Below are positions 24,623 through 33,084 of a stretch of DNA of 64,000 bases, piece after piece. Under the pieces are notes generated by a model that was not told the DNA's origin, did no database searches, and saw nothing but the letters and a program-made list of their open reading frames with translations. The stretch comes from Allorhodopirellula heiligendammensis (GTDB lineage Bacteria > Planctomycetota > Planctomycetia > Pirellulales > Pirellulaceae), in contig NZ_SJPU01000001.1 in NCBI RefSeq assembly GCF_007860105.1, positions 880,090 through 944,089 on the forward strand, in the 5' to 3' direction. Position 1 is the first letter of the stretch; every line of letters begins with the position of its first letter. The position numbers were made by a program, and so were the translations under genes.

Positions 24623-27115
24623 ATGATCGCATCACCAACTTGCCCTGAGCGGGAGCACTTGATTCGCCTTAGCAGGGGAGAAATCTACGGCGATGAAATT
24701 GACCAGTTGTATGACCATTTGGATTCTTGCCCGGAATGCCAGCAGATCTTCTTTGGAATCGAGAAACCAGACGATAACTTTCGCAACTTGATCGCTGGGA
24801 TCACCCCGGAAGACCTGAAACAAGCGAAAGTCTTCACTGATAGGGAGTTACTCAACGAAACAGCAGTTTCGGTCGTTGATTTCTTCTCGAACAAGGTCAA
24901 TGCGTCCCGGCGAGAACCTGTCCTCCAATTGCCGTGCACGATTCGGCAATACAACGTCACTCGGCTGATTGGCATGGGCGGCATGGGTGAGGTGTACGAG
25001 GCACAGCACACGAAGCTGAAACGGCGGGCCGCCGTCAAAGTCATTCGCAGTTTCCGACAGGAAGATCCGGCGGCCTACGACCAGTTCATTAAAGAGATTG
25101 AGACCGCTGGCCAATTGGGTCATCCCAACCTGGTGCTGGCCCACGATGCCTGGGAGGACAAAGGGTGTCACTACCTGATCCAGGAATACTTAGAAGGCGA
25201 GTCGCTTCACGAGTTAGGGCAGCACCAGAAGATCGGCGCGACTGCCGAGGTCATTGAGATTCTGCTCGGTACTTGCCGGGGTCTGGATCAACTTCACGCA
25301 CAGGGCTTCGTGCATCGGGACGTCACGCCGCGAAACGTCATGCGGCTCCATGACGGCACGATCAAGCTGATTGATTTCGGACTGACTTTGGCGACTGAAT
25401 CCGGAAAGACGGTCCCGCGATCTCGGGCCGGGACCCCGGGGTACATGTCGCCCGAACAGACGCTGGGGAATGTTTCGATCGACCACCGGTCAGATATTTA
25501 CTCAGTGGGCCGCGTGCTGATGTATTTACTCAGTAAGTTGCCTGAAGTTGTCGCAGAAACGAGGCGAACCGAGCCCGTCCAGAAGCTCACCACACTCGCG
25601 GAGCGATTGACGCAGCAGAAACCGAAGGATCGCCTTCAAAGCGTCTACGCCGTCATCGTGCTGCTGGAGCAACTCGAGTATCCGGACCTGCCAGCGCACG
25701 CGCCGTTGAAAGTGGACGCTCCTCCGATCGTTCCGCCACCTCCGCCGGTTTCACGTACTCAAGAGACCGAGCGGGCATTCCCTCGCATACGCACAGCTGT
25801 ACCGGCAGACGCTGCAAAACCGAAACCGAAACCGAAACCGAAGCCAAAACGTCGCGGCATCGGCGGGCTAATTTTGGTCGCGTTGATGCTCGCAGCGGGT
25901 GGATTCGCCGCGTTTCAGATCATCTTCAAGACTGACCGCCAAGCCACCGTTTTTGTCGAGAATCACCAACCCGGTGACGTCGTTCGGATCACCAGCGAGG
26001 ATGGGGAAGTTCGATCGGTTGAACTTGGGGATCAGGCGAAGTTCGTCGTTGATCGAGGTACTTACAAGCTGTCACTCAAGGGCCCCGACAATCGTCGACT
26101 CAGCCCCGCCAGCATCACGGTCACAGGCCAAGACCAGCTGACGGTACGAATCGAGGACCGCATCGCCAAAAACAACGATATCGAGCCGACCATTGCTGCG
26201 CCGATGGTTGCTGAGAATACCGCGCAGACCCCGAATGAGCAGGAGCCGATCAGCCAAGGGACCAGCACCGGTTCGGCTCCGTTAACGGCACCTCTCACCG
26301 CGACGGACATTCCAACCGTTCGCCAGGCTTGGAGCAACGACCGAAAGCTTCCCGAGATGATCACGGTTGGGATGCCCAACGATCGAGCCTTTCAGCTTGA
26401 GTTCGTTCTCATTCCGCCGGGCACTTTTGAAATGGGCATGCCGGCAACGCTGCCGATGATGCCAGGAAACAAGCAGGAATGGGCTGCCGCCAGTCGACCG
26501 GTTCATCAGGTCACGATCACGCAGCCGTTCTACCTGAGCCCCTACGAAGTGACGCAAAAGCAGTTCCGTGATGTCATGGGAGGCGGATTGACACCCGTCA
26601 CGGGCGACGGAACCAAATTTCCCGCCACACAGATTCCGTGGGACGCCTGCGTCGACTTTTGCGATCGCTTATCAAATTCCGGAACGAACATCCCGGAGGG
26701 CGGTAAAGTCCGTCTGCCCACCGAAGCCGAATGGGAGTATGCCTGCCGAGCCGGCACGACGACTCGATTTTGGAGCGGTGACGAGATCGGGCCGCATCAG
26801 GCCACCCTCAGGATCAGCGGTCGCGAGATGAAGTTGGAACCCGTTAACTCATTCCAACCCAATCCGTTCGGCCTCTACCAGGTGCACGGGAACGTTGCCG
26901 AATGGTGCTCAGACTGGTTTTCCCCGGGTTTCTACGCCTCATCCGGCAAAGCCGACCCCAGAGGCCCAACCGATGGCTCCCGCAAGGTGATCCGCGGCGG
27001 CGGCTATTCCAACCCGCCATTCTCTGCGACGTCTTATTGGCGGCAAAGTTCCGAGCCCGACACCCGCAGCGGCAACATCGGTCTGCGGCCCGTCATTGAG
27101 CTGCCTGCCCGGTAA
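24623..27115 (+). CDS. Ser/Thr protein kinase with C-terminal FGE-sulfatase domain
   Basis: An 830-residue membrane protein. Residues 7-39 carry a zf-HC2-like site (C7, H32, C36, C39). The kinase spans about 108-355: glycine loop IGMGGMGEVYEA, AVKV lysine, HRDVTPRN catalytic loop (Thr where Lys is usual), DFG, and AGTPGYMSPEQ. A Pro/Lys-rich linker (KPKPKPKPK) precedes one TM segment near 413-433. A small beta domain follows, then about 590-828 a formylglycine-generating-enzyme-like fold (PPGTFEMGMP, RLPTEAEWEYACRAG, GNVAEWCSDW, RSGNIGLRPV). The kinase is cytoplasmic and the FGE-like domain is outside. It probably works with the upstream ECF sigma factor in signal transduction. Confidence 0.93.
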   Translation: MIASPTCPEREHLIRLSRGEIYGDEIDQLYDHLDSCPECQQIFFGIEKPDDNFRNLIAGITPEDLKQAKVFTDRELLNETAVSVVDFFSNKVNASRREPVLQLPCTIRQYNVTRLIGMGGMGEVYEAQHTKLKRRAAVKVIRSFRQEDPAAYDQFIKEIETAGQLGHPNLVLAHDAWEDKGCHYLIQEYLEGESLHELGQHQKIGATAEVIEILLGTCRGLDQLHAQGFVHRDVTPRNVMRLHDGTIKLIDFGLTLATESGKTVPRSRAGTPGYMSPEQTLGNVSIDHRSDIYSVGRVLMYLLSKLPEVVAETRRTEPVQKLTTLAERLTQQKPKDRLQSVYAVIVLLEQLEYPDLPAHAPLKVDAPPIVPPPPPVSRTQETERAFPRIRTAVPADAAKPKPKPKPKPKRRGIGGLILVALMLAAGGFAAFQIIFKTDRQATVFVENHQPGDVVRITSEDGEVRSVELGDQAKFVVDRGTYKLSLKGPDNRRLSPASITVTGQDQLTVRIEDRIAKNNDIEPTIAAPMVAENTAQTPNEQEPISQGTSTGSAPLTAPLTATDIPTVRQAWSNDRKLPEMITVGMPNDRAFQLEFVLIPPGTFEMGMPATLPMMPGNKQEWAAASRPVHQVTITQPFYLSPYEVTQKQFRDVMGGGLTPVTGDGTKFPATQIPWDACVDFCDRLSNSGTNIPEGGKVRLPTEAEWEYACRAGTTTRFWSGDEIGPHQATLRISGREMKLEPVNSFQPNPFGLYQVHGNVAEWCSDWFSPGFYASSGKADPRGPTDGSRKVIRGGGYSNPPFSATSYWRQSSEPDTRSGNIGLRPVIELPAR

Positions 27116-27180
27116 CCGTCTGCCCTCGGTGGCACCGGATTTCGCTAAATTTCAGGGCGATTCCCATTTTCTGCAGTCTC

Positions 27181-27206
27181 CGTGTTACGCGTTTGAGATA
27201 GGTAGA
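27181..27206 (+). promoter_or_regulatory. Recurrent motif copy B, after the kinase-FGE gene
   Basis: CGTGTTACG, six bases, AGATAGGTAG, beginning 66 bases after the kinase stop. Upstream TTTCAGG and GCAGTCTC resemble the bases before copy C. No intact gene follows in the same direction, so it may be the leader of a lost paralogue. Confidence 0.5.
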
Positions 27207-27672
27207 CACCCTGCCTTCAAACGCGATGCTCGATAGGCAGCACCGCACGTCGACCGGTCCACGCTTGAGGTCGTCAATCAGGGAGGTAGCTTCGCCAAAC
27301 GATATGTTTTCGAGACGGTCGACGTTCAATCGTTCGCGAACCAGACGTGAGGGATCGACTTTTTACACTCTGTTAAAGGCGAAGATACTTGAAATATAAG
27401 ATGGAATTTTCATTCCCTGGACGGGCGCAACCGCCGGTGCATCTGCGTTCCCAAAGTGGTCACCAGTTCATGCCGGTACTAGAATCCCGCGGATACTATG
27501 CAATAGAATGATATTCGTCGCAGCTGCTGCATTACTCGTCACACAGGCCAGAGTGTGGTGCGAAAGTTCAATGCTCGATCTATCCGCAAGTCAGGCGGCC
27601 AGTCCAACCAGCAAGTTGGCTTTTTTATCACGTGACCAGCGGATAGATCGCAATTCGTCACGCATGGCAATC
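27207..27672. other. Gap with repeat fragments and a hairpin
   Basis: CTGCCTTCAAACGCGATGCTCGA (27210-27232) recurs almost unchanged at 48049-48069. A 12-bp inverted repeat CGATCTATCCGC / GCGGATAGATCG flanks 27582-27652. Within it CCAAC-CAGCAA-GTTGG is followed by six T, a small terminator-like hairpin near 27606-27626. No gene recognised; the minus-strand frame ending at 27093 has a possible gene-tail segment (RLENISFGEATSLIDDLKRG). Confidence 0.45.
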
Positions 27673-27828
27673 CGCTACGCATGACGGGATCCAGGACTCG
27701 ATCAGTCAATGTTCCGCAGTCTAGGTCACGTCCGTCTAGGCAGACGGTCGCCTGCAATCGATCTTTTAAAATCCGGCTTTTACCGCGCTCTTCGATACGC
27801 CTGGCAGCGGAGAGGGGAGCCACACCTC
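27673..27828. repeat. Dispersed repeat family B, copy 1
   Basis: CGCATGACGGGATCCAGGACT to the palindrome TTTTAAAATCCGGCTTTTA and CTCTTCGATACGCCTGGCAGC match 48286-48430 over about 150 bases with scattered differences. Non-coding. Confidence 0.65.
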
Positions 27829-28299
27829 TTACTTGGAATTTGGCTTGCTCGCCCCGATGTCGGGTCCAACCTGGAGACCTGTGGCAACCTTTTTGACCAG
27901 CAGTAAGTCTTGCTGCTTGATCTTCGAGAGGCGGAAGTGGGGCATGTCCACTGACGCCAAGTCGATGGGTTCATCACTGGCGGCATCCTCGCGAAGCAGT
28001 GGTGCGAGGTGTCGTGCGCACAGATTCAGTTACTCGAGGTTGGTGCTGTCGTAATCGACGATTTGAGACAGGAATTCGTAGTAGCGAGTGAACGAGATGA
28101 GATCGGCGCGGAAGATCACCAAGGGGCGTTGTTCACGAGCACCGAGAGGCAGCACGTCGGAACTCGTATCGGTGCCACTGCGGCAGAGCCTAACGCGATC
28201 GATGCGGAAAACTGGAGATGCAGACGATTGGCGATAGTTGCCGAGAATATTCAGAAGGCTGATTCGGACGACGAACGTCTTGAGTACGTCGCGACACAA
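27829..28299 (-). pseudogene. hsdR: Decayed C-terminus of a type I restriction R subunit
   Basis: Minus-strand codons from about 28160 read DVLPLGAREQRPLVIFRADL, SFTRYYEFLSQIVDYDSTNLE, stop (28030-28032), then in the same frame LNLCARHLAPLLRED, DLASVDMPHFRLSKIKQQDL, ending at 27829. The RADL..F.R.Y.FLSQI.DY..T.LEK pattern is that of the C-terminal helical domain of HsdR-type helicase-nucleases as I remember it. The TAA replaces the codon after LE. The rest of the subunit and any HsdM/HsdS genes are absent, so this is a relic. Confidence 0.5.
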
Positions 28300-28862
28300 T
28301 CATGGCTTCCTCAATAGAGACCGGAGCGAATGCCTCTCTCGCCAGGAGATGCACCGGTCGAATCGGAACGGGGCGAGGAGCCCTTGCTTGCCGAGCTGCT
28401 TCGGCCAGCGGGAATCGGGCCCAACGATTGGCAACAGATGGCCAAGGACTCGACGACGATGACGGCGAAGACGACGAGTTCATTTTTGCGGCGATGCGGA
28501 ACGTTTTTCACATCGGATACCTGGAAGGGCTCAGCGCACGCGACCGAGAGTGACCATACACAATCGCAAAAGCTCTGCCGGAACTACCTCCTAGTCATCG
28601 ACGCGATGCCGCAGTCGGTCCCGTGGATCGTCATCGCCGTGGCCCGTCATTTCTTGGTTGCTGATTCCCGCGACGAAGCCGCAACGATGATCATGGAAGC
28701 CGTCACAGAGCGTTTCGGTGAAGATCATCGCCATGGACCGATTCCATCACGGAGACGTGACGCTGGCCCGCTCCTTGGCTGTCTCATCTAGATTGACAGC
28801 GGTGATGTTGACGAGATCACCGGGGATGTTCGCACTGCCTATCCGTCATAAATGGTCGATAA
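28300..28862 (+). other. Uncertain coding stretch
   Basis: Two overlapping plus-strand frames each look protein-like in part: 28302-28553 (LATDGQGLDDDDGEDDEFIFAAMRNVFHIGYLEGL) and 28330-28791 (NYLLVIDAMPQSVPWIVIAVARHFLVADSRDEAATMIMEAV). They may be halves of one frameshifted gene. No domain is recognised and no clear start signal is present. Confidence 0.3.
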
Positions 28863-29888
28863 TCAACGACCATCGTACACAGCCAGTTCACTGAAAAAGT
28901 CTTTCCAATCGTCCGCGGTAGACTCCATCGACCAGTGTGACGCGAGCCAATTCCGGGCTTCACGAATCATCGCTTTCCGCTCCTCGACCTCGTAAGCGGC
29001 TCGCGAAGCGTAGTACACGAAGTCGCGTTGGTCCGAACAGAGGAATCCAGTCTTGCCGTGTTGAACTAAGTCGCGCCAGCCACCGCGGTCGTCCACGATC
29101 AGCAGGCATCCGCTCGCCATCGCTTCGAAGCCCACGCGAGGAAGGTTCTCGTAAGTCTCGGTGGCTTGGATGATGCAGTGAGACTGTTTGTAGACAGCCT
29201 GCGGCGTCAGTTCTCCTGGCGGATAGGCACGGATCCAGTCTGGTTCTTGTCCGATTTTTGCACGCACGCCCGCGTCGACGCCCAACATGATCCCGCTTTT
29301 CAGCACAGGTGCCACCATCGTTTCATAAATCCACAACTGAGCCGGATGAAACTTCCCCGGATCTGCGCGAGAAAGACGGGCGAACCGAAAGGTCTCTTCG
29401 TCGCGATCTTCGATAAATGGAAAGGCATCCAAGTGAAAGTGTGGCCGCACCTTAATCGGCCGGTAGGTGTCGTTGATCGACCTCAACTCAGAGGAGACCT
29501 TCTCCATGGCGTGGTCCGTTTGGTAGAGAAAGAAGTCAATCATGCCACGGGCGTGCATCGCTTTTTCCTTTTCAAACAACCACGTCATGCAGTTGACGAA
29601 AGTGGTTGACTTGGCATGTGACCGGATCGCATCGAGGTTATCCAAGAACCCTGCATTGCAATAGGAAATGACGTGTTTCCCCGCACACGCGTTCCAGTCG
29701 CAGGGCTCGTGGACGATGCAACCGCGTTCGCTCATCCCCATCAGGTGGCAATTGTGATCCATCGGGCCGGTGTGAACCAGGTGCACCTTCACGCCCAGTT
29801 TCTGCCAAACATGGATCTGATGATCTAGTTCTGTATCAGCCCCGCCAAGGCGGGATGGATACCCAATCACGCAAATTTCATCGATCAA
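28863..29888 (-). CDS. Glycosyltransferase, group 1 (GT4-like)
   Basis: A 341-residue enzyme. The C-terminal domain has the GT-B donor-binding pattern: HCIIQATETYENLPRVGFEAMASGCLLIVDDRGGWRDLV, with the E-x-x-P-R-V-G-F-E-A-M-A motif typical of sugar-nucleotide glycosyltransferases. The TTG at 29888 preceded by GGGAAG is preferred; the longer frame from a GTG at 29999 would overlap the upstream gene by 85 bases. It follows the LicD-like gene by 26 bases and probably adds a sugar to a surface polysaccharide. Substrate unknown. Confidence 0.78.
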   Translation of the reverse strand: MIDEICVIGYPSRLGGADTELDHQIHVWQKLGVKVHLVHTGPMDHNCHLMGMSERGCIVHEPCDWNACAGKHVISYCNAGFLDNLDAIRSHAKSTTFVNCMTWLFEKEKAMHARGMIDFFLYQTDHAMEKVSSELRSINDTYRPIKVRPHFHLDAFPFIEDRDEETFRFARLSRADPGKFHPAQLWIYETMVAPVLKSGIMLGVDAGVRAKIGQEPDWIRAYPPGELTPQAVYKQSHCIIQATETYENLPRVGFEAMASGCLLIVDDRGGWRDLVQHGKTGFLCSDQRDFVYYASRAAYEVEERKAMIREARNWLASHWSMESTADDWKDFFSELAVYDGR

Positions 29889-29914
29889 CGAATCTTCCCT
29901 GGCTTTCAGATGAG

Positions 29915-30778
29915 CTAACGCGGGTAGAGAAAGAATGGCTTTGTGGGGTCGCGATAGGCAGATGTGGAGTCCTTGCGAACGAGAACCTCTGGCGCCCACC
30001 GATCCCAGAAAAGCGCTATTCCATGGTCCTCGATTTTCTCGTAGCGTCCTTCGTCAACGCCCGGCCTGCTCATCCGCCCGTCCGAGAAAAAATGGACGGG
30101 ACCTGACCAACTCGGATGCTCACCATGGTAGACAACCACTGAGTCGTCGGTGAAATCTAGATTCACATTGAACATCGGAAATTCATCAGCCAAGTCTGCG
30201 ATTCTACGTCGTTCAGATGGTTCGCTATAGGAGCCTTCGGAGCGATGGCTATAGTTACTTGAGGACGGCTGGCGGTTCCAGTAAGGATAAATCTGGTTTA
30301 AGAGAGTCTCGGGGGATTTGGGAACCGGAAGCTGCAAAGGCCCGAAACTCACTTTTTGCAATGGCAGCACAGCCGATTTCTCGACGACAGCGAAGAAACG
30401 ATGGTACATATACTCGATGATGATCGTCGACGAAGTTTCATCATAGAGAGTGATATCAGCAAACGGCCAGCTCCAATCGGCCCCGGTCTGGTACATGGCA
30501 GCTCGTGGATTCCAGATCTTTGCAAGGAAGGGCCCTAGGCGACGGAATTCCCAGCCGTTCGCTGCTGCCGTCGCTTGCAATTCAGAGATTCTTTCGCGAG
30601 GAAATGCTACGTCCAAGTCGTCATCCCAGGGAATGACATCGTGATGTCGCCACGCTCCGAGTAGCGTCCCGTGAGAGAGCCACCATGGATAACCGAGAGC
30701 ATCAAGCAGGCTACCCGCCTGCGTCACAGTCTCGTAAAGACACTGTTTTTCAGTATCACTCATTCGGGTAGTGAACAT
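29915..30778 (-). CDS. LicD-like protein with C-terminal W-x-G domain
   Basis: A 287-residue protein (ATG at 30778; a TTG at 30817 would add 13). The N-terminal domain has the LicD/fukutin pattern LSHGTLLGAWRHHDVIPWDDDLDVAF, with the DDDLD metal-binding motif of phosphosugar nucleotidyl-type transferases that add phosphocholine or similar groups to glycans. The last 90 residues (SGPVHFFSDGRMSR, DEGRYEKIEDHGIALFWDRWAPEVL) resemble the end of the neighbouring glycosyltransferase gene, pointing to a shared glycan-binding or assembly module. Likely cytoplasmic, acting on surface glycan precursors. Confidence 0.82.
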   Translation of the reverse strand: MFTTRMSDTEKQCLYETVTQAGSLLDALGYPWWLSHGTLLGAWRHHDVIPWDDDLDVAFPRERISELQATAAANGWEFRRLGPFLAKIWNPRAAMYQTGADWSWPFADITLYDETSSTIIIEYMYHRFFAVVEKSAVLPLQKVSFGPLQLPVPKSPETLLNQIYPYWNRQPSSSNYSHRSEGSYSEPSERRRIADLADEFPMFNVNLDFTDDSVVVYHGEHPSWSGPVHFFSDGRMSRPGVDEGRYEKIEDHGIALFWDRWAPEVLVRKDSTSAYRDPTKPFFLYPR

Positions 30779-30840
30779 GGTCGACTCTGCCTGTATTAGT
30801 AGTGTCACGATACGCAACCGCCTCAGTACATCTGCGGCGA

Positions 30841-32679
30841 CTAGGTGATTTCACGAGGGTTCGATTTTGCAATTAGTTCTTCAATTACGAAATGATACTC
30901 GGCACTCTTCCATTGATTACTTTCGTCGTCATGGAACAGCGTTTCCGCCGGCCAATCGTCCCACAGAAGGCTCAACACGTTCTGATCGGACCATTCGTAA
31001 CGTCCTCGGTCGCCGTGGCACGCCTGCATCGTGCCATCAGGATACAAGGAAATCTTTCCGGCCCAGTCCTTATGCGAGACGGAAAAATGCCTGACCTCAC
31101 GGTCTGCTGCCCGGCTGTCTACAAAGGCATGGAAATCGCTTTGCGGCGGGTTTTGATAGTTCTCGTGTCGACAGCGTTCTGGATGCCACTGGTGATAGAA
31201 GCCAGCTCCCTCGTCACGGCGAATATTCGCGATCCTGCGTACTCGCTCGTAAAAGATGTCGTCCTCGCCGCCCCAGCTTTGGAACTCGGGAACCCCTCCA
31301 GACGCGGCGAACATTTGTTTGGATAGAAACACATTACCGAAGCTCGCGTGCTCCAAGTCGAGCAAGCCTCCGTGAATGTTCAGATAGCGGAAAACGGGGA
31401 AATACGCCGTCGCCTGATCGATCGCTTCGATTCCATCACGCATCAACTGGGCCGTCACCAGCATGTCAGCATCCAGGAATAACAATCGATCGCTCGAAGC
31501 ATGCATCGCAGCCATATTGAGACCACGCCCCCGGGAAAAGCCTTCCGTCAAGTTGAAGTGCTTTAGCGTCAAGCTATCTGCGGTATTTGCAAGCCACTGA
31601 GAAAGTGGCCAGTCGTCTGAGTTGAAATCTGCGACTACCAACTCCACGGCCGCACGATGTGAAGGCAGCGATCCCTGCGGACTGGGCTCATCCCAAGTTT
31701 CCATAAGCTCTCGGGACGCTGCGACGATCGCCTCCACACACTTTGGAAATAGCTCCAACAGATGATCCTGATGGGCAATCCGAGAACGGTTTTTGAGGCT
31801 GACGCATACCGATAACGCTGGAAGATTCGAACAGAGCGAATCTTTGGTGGACAGCTCCCCCGATTTCGTAGCGGCTTCAGTGTGAGTTGCGATAATAGAC
31901 TCAGCGGCCTGGCGAAGACATGTGTCCGCGATGGGTATTGGGCGAACGTTGAACTCCCCAGGTGCCGAATCGAGTGATTTTTGGCCGCCGTTGATCGAGA
32001 GATGCTGGTAGGGCGACGCACCCCGCAAAATCCCTGGTCGCTTGTACTTCAGTACCGGCATCGTAATGAACGGCAGCCCGAGAAACTCGTGTATCCGCTT
32101 AAAGAATACCGCATCTTCACCCAAACTCTGTTGCGGATATCCCCCAACGGTCTCCCAGAGTTTCTTCGTAAAGCAACAAAATCCATGACTTACCCAGCCG
32201 GGCGTGGATTGATTGTCGTGCAAATTGGCGTCACCCCAGTACGCCCAAAATTCGCTCGGTCGGTAGAAGGCTGCTTGGCGGGACAACATTTCGCGCACTG
32301 CATCTGAGAATCTCCACGGCAGATAAACGTCATCGTCGTCCCATACGGCAATGACCTCCCCCACGGCGAGTTCGATGCAAGCATTGCGTTTCTCGCCCAG
32401 TGTTGCATACCGTTGAGACTGGTTGACGACGCGCACCTGCGGATGGTCAAAGCGAAAGATCTGTCCGTCACAATCGTTCAGGATGATGAGCTCTTTTTGC
32501 GGATAGTCTTGAGCCAAAAACATCGCAACGGATTCACTGACTAACTCAGGGCGTCCAAACGTTGGCATGATTGCCGACACCACTGGTTTGTTGCCCGTGG
32601 ACAGGCATGCAGCCGATTTCTGAGAATCCGACAGATCCGAAATTGGCGCGAGAGAGTGGTCAGTCTGTCGTGGTTGCAT
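30841..32679 (-). CDS. Two-domain family 2 glycosyltransferase
   Basis: A 612-residue protein. Domain 1 (about 35-250): VVSAIMPTFGRPELVSESV..ELIILNDCDG and VIAVWDDDDVYLPWRF with the D-x-D of GT2 enzymes. Domain 2 (about 280-520): ALSVCVSLKNRSRI, VELVVADFNSDDWPL, FNLTEGFSRGRGLNMA, LLFLDADML, and GGEDDIFYERV, the layout of GT2/galactosyltransferase domains. The final 70 residues (WAGKISLYPDGTMQ, DRGRYEWSDQNVLSLLWDDWPAETLF) match the tail of the next gene. Together with the two downstream genes it forms a surface-glycan operon. Bifunctional sugar chain extension is likely; sugars unknown. Confidence 0.88.
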   Translation of the reverse strand: MQPRQTDHSLAPISDLSDSQKSAACLSTGNKPVVSAIMPTFGRPELVSESVAMFLAQDYPQKELIILNDCDGQIFRFDHPQVRVVNQSQRYATLGEKRNACIELAVGEVIAVWDDDDVYLPWRFSDAVREMLSRQAAFYRPSEFWAYWGDANLHDNQSTPGWVSHGFCCFTKKLWETVGGYPQQSLGEDAVFFKRIHEFLGLPFITMPVLKYKRPGILRGASPYQHLSINGGQKSLDSAPGEFNVRPIPIADTCLRQAAESIIATHTEAATKSGELSTKDSLCSNLPALSVCVSLKNRSRIAHQDHLLELFPKCVEAIVAASRELMETWDEPSPQGSLPSHRAAVELVVADFNSDDWPLSQWLANTADSLTLKHFNLTEGFSRGRGLNMAAMHASSDRLLFLDADMLVTAQLMRDGIEAIDQATAYFPVFRYLNIHGGLLDLEHASFGNVFLSKQMFAASGGVPEFQSWGGEDDIFYERVRRIANIRRDEGAGFYHQWHPERCRHENYQNPPQSDFHAFVDSRAADREVRHFSVSHKDWAGKISLYPDGTMQACHGDRGRYEWSDQNVLSLLWDDWPAETLFHDDESNQWKSAEYHFVIEELIAKSNPREIT

Positions 32680-32700
32680 GCTAAGAACACGTAATGGCAC

Positions 32701-33084
32701 GGACGCGATATTGGCTCAGGGATCACGAGGTCAATGAGCAACGGTGCCCCTGTGCCTGGTGTTACGCATGGCTTCGCCACGTCGAGCCAGAAGGGCGTCT
32801 ACTCTCGCAGTCGCCAAGCCGAGTGTCAATCTCATCAGAGCAAGTCTTCGATCACCGATCACCGCGAACCGTATGGCTATCTCGTTAAGTTGGTGGCCCG
32901 TTATTGAATGCGATTCTCACAGGCGATTGCGTCTTCGGCACAAGTGTCCAGAAACATTGGTTGTGAATTAAAACGCTATTTGCGGAAAAACGCACCCCCC
33001 ATTAGCTTTAGCGTTTGACACTGCTCCTTCACGATTCAACACTGGCTTCAACTCACGCCTTCCCCGCATCGAAAGAGTCGATCG
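32701..33084. other. Divergent intergenic region
   Basis: It separates the minus-strand glycan genes from the plus-strand RHS gene and must hold both promoters, but I cannot point to clear -35/-10 boxes. No gene seen. Confidence 0.4.

Noticed and set aside
18349-27115. Diversity-generating retroelement formed by the RT and the FGE-domain C-terminus
   Set aside because: The RT has PQG and ISPL in motif 4, not the SQ pattern of DGR enzymes. No adenine-variable template copy of the FGE end was found near the RT.
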